A stretch of 8,930 nt of DNA from SG8-41 sp032123035. Its GTDB lineage: Bacteria; Pseudomonadota; Gammaproteobacteria; Burkholderiales; SG8-41. The stretch's first letter is position 1. Each line of letters opens with the position of its first letter. The stretch lies in the NCBI GenBank assembly GCA_032123035.1, contig JAQBFV010000072.1, positions 1-8,930 on the forward strand. The letters are read 5' to 3'. The notes below the pieces were generated by a model that saw only the letters and a program-made list of their open reading frames with translations, had not been told where the DNA came from and searched no databases. A program made the translations under genes and the position numbers. This document shows, piece by piece, positions 4,608 through 8,930 of the stretch.

Positions 4608-5675
4608 TCACAGCACGCGGTTGAACCAGAGCACCGAGAACAGCGCCGAGATCACCAGCAGTAGCGCGCCGACGCCGACGAAAATAGCGGTTACCTCGGT
4701 GGCGCGCTTGCGCTCAATGACCATGCGCGCGCTGAGATGCTCGTAGATCTTCGTCAACTCCTGCGCGGACGTCGCGGCGTAGTACTCGCCATGTGTGGTC
4801 GCCGCGATCTTTCTCAGGGTGGCTTCGTCCAGCTGCACGCGCATCGACCAGCCGCTGAATCCGAGCTTGACGCCTTTCGTGCTCCCAATGCCCACGGTAT
4901 AGATGCGAACGCCGTGCTCTGCGGCCAGCTTGGTGGCCTCCAGCGGGTCCGAACCATGGGTGTTCTGGCCGTCGCTGAGCAGCACGATCGCAACCGACCG
5001 GTTAGATCCGGGGGGCACAGGTTTCTTTTTCTCGACTGTGCGCTCGTCACCGGCCCAGCGCCAGGAATGAGAGGGCTGACGATACACGAGACGCTCCATG
5101 TCGATGCCCGCGTCCGGAAGCAGCGTCGCGAGCGAGATGTAGATGCCGCTGCCCAGGGCGGTGCCGCGCTGCAACTGGATCCGCTCGATCGCCTGCAGCA
5201 GGTCTTCGCGGTTGTCGGTCAGCGACTGCGCCACCGACGCGGTGCCGGCAATCGAAACGATCCCGATCCTGGTGTACTGCGGTTGGTTCTCGACAAACGT
5301 CCGGGCCGCGCTCTGCGCAGCGGCGAGCCGGTTCGGCTTGACGTCGGTGGCACGCATGCTGCCCGAGGTGTCGATTGCAAGGATGATGTTTTTCTGCATC
5401 GAGGGCAAAGTCACAACCGCCTGCGGGCGCGACACTGCGCCGATCAGCGCGCACAAGCCGACCAGGAACAACAACGGCGGGCCGTGCCGGCGCAGCGATG
5501 CGCCGGCGGCCCCGGTTGCGGACAGGTTCGACAGGCCCGCCAGCTGCGCATGAGCCCGCCGGCGACGCGCGCCCAGCCAGATATAAGTCCCGACCAAGAG
5601 CGGTAGCAGCGCGAGCAGCCAGAGCATGCGCGGCCACAGCACCGTAATCCCCCCCAGTTGATCCAGGACACTCAT
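4608..5675 (-). CDS. BatA/BatB-like membrane protein with VWA domain
   Basis: This encodes 355 residues. The N-terminus has a Bat-type membrane segment (about 13-35, LWPRMLWLLALLPLL), a basic patch (RRRRAHAQ) and a second membrane segment (about 66-82). A von Willebrand A domain follows (about 96-315), and a final transmembrane helix lies at about 329-350, placing the VWA domain between membrane anchors. The metal-ion-dependent adhesion site is complete: DTSGS at 102-106, Thr172 in RGTALGSG, and Asp235 in LLSDGQNT. Such domains bind protein partners through Mg2+. The gene overlaps the preceding DUF58 gene by four bases (ATGA), has no strong ribosome binding site and is probably translationally coupled. 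It is the last gene of the protease-MoxR-DUF58-VWA set. In this gene class the VWA protein is thought to be a partner of the MoxR ATPase. BatA versus BatB cannot be decided here. Confidence 0.9.
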   Translation of the reverse strand: MSVLDQLGGITVLWPRMLWLLALLPLLVGTYIWLGARRRRAHAQLAGLSNLSATGAAGASLRRHGPPLLFLVGLCALIGAVSRPQAVVTLPSMQKNIILAIDTSGSMRATDVKPNRLAAAQSAARTFVENQPQYTRIGIVSIAGTASVAQSLTDNREDLLQAIERIQLQRGTALGSGIYISLATLLPDAGIDMERLVYRQPSHSWRWAGDERTVEKKKPVPPGSNRSVAIVLLSDGQNTHGSDPLEATKLAAEHGVRIYTVGIGSTKGVKLGFSGWSMRVQLDEATLRKIAATTHGEYYAATSAQELTKIYEHLSARMVIERKRATEVTAIFVGVGALLLVISALFSVLWFNRVL

Positions 5676-6667
5676 TGGACCACTGCCGGCGGCACGCCGC
5701 CGCTCACCAGTTGGGCCCTGCGCTTGCGCAGACGGGTGAAGCGCATCAGGGTGTCCACCAGATCGTCCTCGGTCGACAGCTCGATGCAGTCGGCACCGGC
5801 ATCGGATAAGGCAGCGCGCAGGGCGGTTTCACGCTCGACGGCGAGGCGTGAGAAGCGCCGGCGAAAGGTAGCGTCGTGGGTGTCCACGAATAGCTGCTGG
5901 CCGGTCTCGGCATCTTCCACGATTACCTGACCCAGATCGGGCAACGCCATCTCCAGCGCGTCGTATAGCCGCACGGCCAGAATCTCGTGGCGCTGCCCGA
6001 GCAGGGACAGCTCGCGCGTCCAGCCGGGATCGCTGATGAAATCCGACAGGACGAAAACCACCGACCGGCGCTTGATCGCCTGCAGCGCGCGTCCGAGCAG
6101 TTCGCCGAGCTGCGTGCACTTGCCCGGCCTCGGCGCGTTCCCGGTCTTTAGCATCCGATCGATGAGATGCAGGACGTGCTGACGCCCGCCCCGCGCGGGC
6201 ACGACCAGGTCGACCTGGTCGGTGTAGAGCACGGCGCCGACCCGATTGCCGTAACGGGTCAGCAGGCGTGCGACCAGCGCGACGAAATCCACCGCCATGG
6301 CGCGTTTGGTGGTCGCGCCGGCGCCGAAGTTCACCGATCCGCTCAGATCGACCAGGAACCAGGCCGTCACCTCACGGTCCTCGTTGAACTGCCGCACGTG
6401 CGGCACCTGGAAGCGCGCGGTTGCGTTCCAGTCGATGGTCCGCGCGTCGTCATTGACCTGATACTCCCGCAAGTCCGCGAGATCAATGCCGAAGCCGCGG
6501 AACCAGGTGCGGTAATTCCCCTGCAGCCAACCGTCGAGCCGGCGCAGCACAGTCCATTCGATCCGGCGCAGCACGTTTTCCGCATTCAGCACAGGCGGCG
6601 CCGTCGATGCCGCTTTTTCTGCTGAATGGACCAACTTCAAGTCAGCTTCCCGTGGCGATCCGGACAT
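5672..6667 (-). CDS. DUF58 domain protein of the MoxR operon
   Basis: This encodes 331 residues. The hallmark of DUF58 is present: LADLREYQVNDDARTIDWNA (63-82), preceded by RTWFRGFGID. A VWA-like fold follows, with DLSGS at 107-111 as its adhesion-site motif, Thr185 and a LSDFISD stretch (207-213). The C-terminal part (about 226-320) includes LAVRLYDALE and RRRFSRLAVERE. No transmembrane helix is evident, unlike many longer DUF58 proteins, so it is probably cytoplasmic or peripheral. The ATG lies 26 bases inside the 3' end of moxR, implying coupled translation; the site upstream is weak. DUF58 proteins nearly always sit beside MoxR ATPases and VWA proteins and are assumed to act with them, but no biochemical activity is established. 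Confidence 0.92.
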   Translation of the reverse strand: MSGSPREADLKLVHSAEKAASTAPPVLNAENVLRRIEWTVLRRLDGWLQGNYRTWFRGFGIDLADLREYQVNDDARTIDWNATARFQVPHVRQFNEDREVTAWFLVDLSGSVNFGAGATTKRAMAVDFVALVARLLTRYGNRVGAVLYTDQVDLVVPARGGRQHVLHLIDRMLKTGNAPRPGKCTQLGELLGRALQAIKRRSVVFVLSDFISDPGWTRELSLLGQRHEILAVRLYDALEMALPDLGQVIVEDAETGQQLFVDTHDATFRRRFSRLAVERETALRAALSDAGADCIELSTEDDLVDTLMRFTRLRKRRAQLVSGGVPPAVVQ

Positions 6668-7652
6668 GGGTCTCGAGCGGTTTCTCGGGCAGCGGCACGG
6701 CCTGCATCACCCGCGCGATCAAGGCGTCCGCGGTCTGGCCGTCGGACAGTGCCTCGTAAGACAGAACCAGCCGGTGGCGCAGCACGTCCGGAACGAGATC
6801 GGCCACGTCCTCCGGCAGCACGTAGTTGCGCCCGCGCAAGAAGGCAAGCGCCCGTGCGCCTTCGATCAGGCAGATGGTCGCGCGAGGACTGGCCCCGAAG
6901 GTGATGTAGCGCGCCAGCTCGCCGAGGCCGTAGTGCTCGCAGCGGCGGGTGGCCGATACGAGCTTCACCGCGTATTGGAGGAACACCGGATCGGCATAGA
7001 CCTTGTGGCACTCGCTCTGCAGCGCCGCCAGCTGATCCGTGCTGGCCACCGCGCTGACCTCGGCGGCGGCCCCGGTCACCCGCTCGACGATGACGAACTC
7101 CTCCTCCTCGGTCGGATAGTCGACCAGCACCTTCATCATGAAGCGGTCGATCTGGGCCTCGGGCAGCGGATACGTCCCTTCGGTCTCGATCGGATTCTGC
7201 GTGGCCATGACCAGAAACGGGGAGGGGACCCGGTGGGTTTCGCCGGCGATAGTGACCTGGTGCTCCTCCATGACCTCGAGCAGCGCGCTCTGGACCTTCG
7301 CGGGCGCGCGGTTGATCTCGTCGGCGAGCAGCAGATTCGTGAACACCGGTCCGAGCGCCGTGCTGAAGTCCCCGGTCTTCTGGTTGTAGATCCGGGTTCC
7401 GACCAGATCGGCGGGCAGCAGGTCAGGGGTGAACTGGATGCGCTTGAATGAGCCGCGCATGGTGCGCGCCAGCGTCTTGACCGTGAGGGTCTTGGCCAAT
7501 CCCGGTACGCCCTCGACCAGCAGGTGGCCCCGGGCGAGCATCGCAACCAGAACGCGTTCGAGGAAATGGTCCTGCCCGACGACCACGCGTTTGATTTCGT
7601 AGAGGATCCGCTCCATCAGGTCGCGGACGTTGCCGGTCGAATGGTCGCTCAT
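6642..7652 (-). CDS. MoxR-family AAA+ ATPase
   Basis: This encodes 336 residues, a typical MoxR length. The AAA+ motifs are intact: Walker A GVPGLAKT (48-55), Walker B LLLADE (107-112), sensor 1 in ATQNP (Asn153), a candidate arginine finger in QIDRF (Arg170) and sensor 2 in GASPRA (Arg257). RIQFTPDLLPADLVG and EINRAPAKVQSALLEVMEE are MoxR signatures. The family forms hexamers that hydrolyse ATP and is believed to act as a chaperone for maturation or assembly of protein complexes, often with VWA-domain partners. GGAG (7666-7663) lies ten bases before the ATG. It starts 20 bases after the protease gene and overlaps the DUF58 gene by 26 bases, so it is the second gene of a four-gene operon. The client is not evident from the sequence. 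Confidence 0.95.
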   Translation of the reverse strand: MSDHSTGNVRDLMERILYEIKRVVVGQDHFLERVLVAMLARGHLLVEGVPGLAKTLTVKTLARTMRGSFKRIQFTPDLLPADLVGTRIYNQKTGDFSTALGPVFTNLLLADEINRAPAKVQSALLEVMEEHQVTIAGETHRVPSPFLVMATQNPIETEGTYPLPEAQIDRFMMKVLVDYPTEEEEFVIVERVTGAAAEVSAVASTDQLAALQSECHKVYADPVFLQYAVKLVSATRRCEHYGLGELARYITFGASPRATICLIEGARALAFLRGRNYVLPEDVADLVPDVLRHRLVLSYEALSDGQTADALIARVMQAVPLPEKPLETHVRIATGS

Positions 7653-7672
7653 TGCGCTAGTGCTCCGGAAGT

Positions 7673-8701
7673 TTAGAAGGGATGGACGCCGACGGCGCGC
7701 CCGGCCACGGCGATGGTAACCGCGAATCCGATGCCGATGAAGGTGCGACTTTCCGTCGGATTCATGATCGCGGTGACGATGCCGACCACGTCGCCTTGCA
7801 TCGTCACCAACGGACCGCCCGAACTGCCGGGATTGGCTGCCGCATCGAACTGGATGAGATCAGTGAGCAGGCGCTTGCCCTCGGGCGAGTGGAATTCCCG
7901 GTTCAGACCGGAAACCACGCCGGACGAAACCGACGGACCCATGCCGAACGGAAAGCCGACCGCAACCACTTCGTCGCCGGGCCTCAACTGGCCAGCGGAC
8001 CCGAGCGTCGCGGCCGGGAGATCGTCCGGAATCTTCCGCGCCTTGATGATCGCCAGGTCGTTTTCCGGATGGACGCTGACGAGGTCGGCGTCGGATTCGG
8101 TGCCGTCGTGGAAGGTCACGGTCACGCGCTCGGCGCCGGCGACCACGTGCAGGTTGGTGAGAATCACACCGTTGTCCACAATCACGACACCCGATCCGAC
8201 CCACAATTCCTCCAGGGTTTTGGGGGCGTCCTTGCCCTTGGCCTGCGAGTCGCCGGGCGTGCCCTTGCCGGATTTGCGGTTCTGACGCTTCGACTTTGCC
8301 TTTGGCTTGTCTTTCGACGGCGGTGGTTTCCCGAAACCGCCCACGCGCACCAGCGAGGGGGCTACGATAGCCGCCGCCTTCGCGGCGCGCGACGGCAGCG
8401 TCTTGCTCTCCAGTGTATGCAGCACGGCGGCATCGATGTCTTTCTGGCCGATGGCGCGCGGCCACTGCTGCGACCAGAAGTAGGCCCCCCCGATGAGCGC
8501 AGCGCAGGCGGCGCCGCCGAGAAAGCGAAGGAGGCCGGCGTGCCGCGTCGCCAAGGCGCGAATACGCCCGAAGCGGGGACTTCGACCTGGAAGGGGCGCA
8601 CGAGCAGATTCCGGGGCGGGCGCGCCGGTCGCGGGCCGGGTCGCGCTCGAGCGAGCACCGGGTATGCGTCTCGAACCGCTGTAGAACACCTGCCGTCTCA
8701 T
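7673..8701 (-). CDS. Membrane-anchored trypsin-like (S1C/HtrA-type) serine protease
   Basis: This encodes 342 residues when started at the ATG at 8701, which has GGGGAG (8716-8711) nine bases upstream. An in-frame ATG at 8734 and TTG at 8740 lack such a site. Residues 1-55 are basic and proline/alanine-rich; one transmembrane helix (about 56-75) anchors the protein, placing the catalytic part in the periplasm. The trypsin-like domain has His185 (LTNLHVV), Asp215 (ENDLAII) and Ser294 in PGSSGGP, a complete triad. A lysine-rich segment of about 35 residues (125-160, GKPPPSKDKPK onward) interrupts the early part of the domain. No PDZ domain follows: the protein ends soon after GIGFAVTI, so it is shorter than DegP or DegS. 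It is the first gene of the operon with the MoxR ATPase, suggesting envelope proteolysis linked to the MoxR/VWA module. Confidence 0.88.
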   Translation of the reverse strand: MRRQVFYSGSRRIPGARSSATRPATGAPAPESARAPLPGRSPRFGRIRALATRHAGLLRFLGGAACAALIGGAYFWSQQWPRAIGQKDIDAAVLHTLESKTLPSRAAKAAAIVAPSLVRVGGFGKPPPSKDKPKAKSKRQNRKSGKGTPGDSQAKGKDAPKTLEELWVGSGVVIVDNGVILTNLHVVAGAERVTVTFHDGTESDADLVSVHPENDLAIIKARKIPDDLPAATLGSAGQLRPGDEVVAVGFPFGMGPSVSSGVVSGLNREFHSPEGKRLLTDLIQFDAAANPGSSGGPLVTMQGDVVGIVTAIMNPTESRTFIGIGFAVTIAVAGRAVGVHPF

Positions 8702-8780
8702 GGATGGGCCCTCCCCGACCGTGCGTATCGGCATGCGCAAGTTAGCACGGTTGCCGCTCGCTGGGTAAAGTCCAATGTAA

Positions 8781-8808
8781 CGCCGGGTGAAACCATTCGC
8801 ACCCGGCG
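8781..8808. promoter_or_regulatory. Nine-base-pair inverted repeat between divergent operons
   Basis: CGCCGGGTG (8781-8789) and CACCCGGCG (8800-8808) are perfect arms around a ten-base spacer, centred in the region between the leftward protease operon and the rightward gene at the window edge. The one-turn spacing suits a dimeric regulator binding both arms. There is no T-run on either side, so a terminator is unlikely. No regulator gene is next to it. Confidence 0.5.
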
Positions 8809-8814
8809 CGGGTG

Positions 8815-8822
8815 TATATTAT
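8815..8822 (+). promoter_or_regulatory. -10-like AT-rich patch
   Basis: TATATTAT stands out in GC-rich surroundings, 77 bases before the rightward start codon and just after the inverted repeat at 8781-8808. It contains TATATT and TATTAT, both plausible -10 boxes, but no good -35 hexamer is found 16-18 bases upstream. A regulated promoter for the rightward gene is plausible. Confidence 0.35.
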
Positions 8823-8825
8823 CGC

Positions 8826-8861
8826 GCGGGTGCGGTGTCTGCGGCGGGTGCGGTGTCTGCG
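8826..8861. repeat. Perfect 18-bp tandem duplication
   Basis: GCGGGTGCGGTGTCTGCG occurs twice back to back (8826-8843 and 8844-8861) without a mismatch. It lies in the leader between the -10-like patch and the start codon at 8899, so it would be transcribed as 5' untranslated sequence if that promoter is real. Perfect identity suggests a recent slippage event or a doubled protein-binding site. Confidence 0.85.
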
Positions 8862-8898
8862 ACGCCGGTGAGCGGGCCGGCGCGAGCGAGGAAACGCA

Positions 8899-8930
8899 AT
8901 GCATTTCTTGTGGTCCAATCTGCTCTGGCT
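8899..8930 (+). CDS. Start of a Bat-type membrane protein gene, cut by window edge
   Basis: Only the first eleven residues are present: MHFLWSNLLWL. GAGGA (8888-8892) stands six bases before the ATG. The FLW..LLWL pattern matches the first membrane helix of BatA-type proteins with an aerotolerance-regulator N-terminal domain, and resembles VLWPRMLWLL near the start of the VWA protein at 4608-5675. The likely product is a second Bat/VWA-type membrane protein opening a divergent operon, but the evidence is too short for a firm call. Confidence 0.55.
   Translation, partial: MHFLWSNLLW

Noticed and set aside
3786..4664. Long plus-strand open frame opposite rutD
   Set aside because: Arg/Ala/Gly-rich shadow of a strongly recognisable hydrolase gene in GC-rich DNA; no domain and no ribosome binding site.
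4737..5606. Long plus-strand open frame opposite the VWA gene
   Set aside because: Antisense frame to a gene with a complete MIDAS motif and membrane helices; low-complexity basic translation.
6666..7451. 261-codon plus-strand open frame opposite moxR
   Set aside because: The minus strand has intact Walker A, Walker B and sensor motifs; the plus frame is a codon-bias artefact.
8702..8740. Extended start of the serine protease at 8740 or 8734
   Set aside because: No ribosome binding site before the TTG or that ATG; GGGGAG is correctly spaced before the ATG at 8701.
1..8930. CRISPR array, tRNA, rRNA or intact insertion sequence
   Set aside because: No regularly spaced repeats, no tRNA-like cloverleaf noticed by eye and no transposase reading frame in any plausible frame.

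Overview
The window reads as a chromosomal stretch of a GC-rich Pseudomonadota bacterium, most likely beta- or gammaproteobacterial. This is inferred from the protein families, GC-rich codon use and the short repeat families; no rRNA, tRNA or other phylogenetic marker is present. No CRISPR array, complete insertion sequence, phage gene or RNA gene was seen.

Left part (1-3313) is an accessory-looking mosaic. A visibly AT-richer island (about 280-1100) carries one secreted gene with a C-type-lectin/endostatin-like pattern. It ends in a textbook terminator and is flanked on both sides by copies of the same 24-base palindrome family (about 139-166 and 1209-1235). Next comes a minus-strand short-chain dehydrogenase (SDR) gene with its own terminator; all four canonical catalytic residues appear to be replaced. 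Divergent from it is a plus-strand gene that fuses an N-terminal ribbon-helix-helix DNA-binding domain to a C-terminal PilZ (cyclic-di-GMP binding) domain. Its promoter carries a near-perfect palindrome over the -10 box, and TACTG half-sites recur in the upstream region. A 24-codon secreted or membrane mini-ORF with a strong ribosome binding site overlaps its 3' end.

Middle part (3250-4520) is a two-gene minus-strand cassette, rutD then rutC, encoding two enzymes of the Rut pyrimidine-degradation pathway without the rest of the operon and in reversed order. It lies between two short elements sharing the core GGGGNCAG. A third copy of the core, in opposite orientation, is at 2408-2415. They resemble the ends of small dispersed repeats.

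Right part (4608-8701) is a tight minus-strand operon: membrane-anchored trypsin-like protease, MoxR-type AAA+ ATPase, DUF58 protein, and BatA/BatB-like membrane protein with a von Willebrand A (VWA) domain. Gaps are 21 bases or less and two junctions overlap. MoxR/DUF58/VWA sets are thought to act as chaperone or assembly modules, and the protease suggests a link to envelope quality control. The 197-base divergent region to its right holds a 9-bp inverted repeat, a -10-like AT-rich patch and a perfect 18-bp tandem duplication. It leads into the first 32 bases of a rightward gene whose start (MHFLWSNLLWL) resembles another Bat-type membrane protein.

The most novel element is the RHH-PilZ fusion with its apparent operator; next are the tetrad-less SDR and the orphan rutDC cassette between GGGGNCAG elements.
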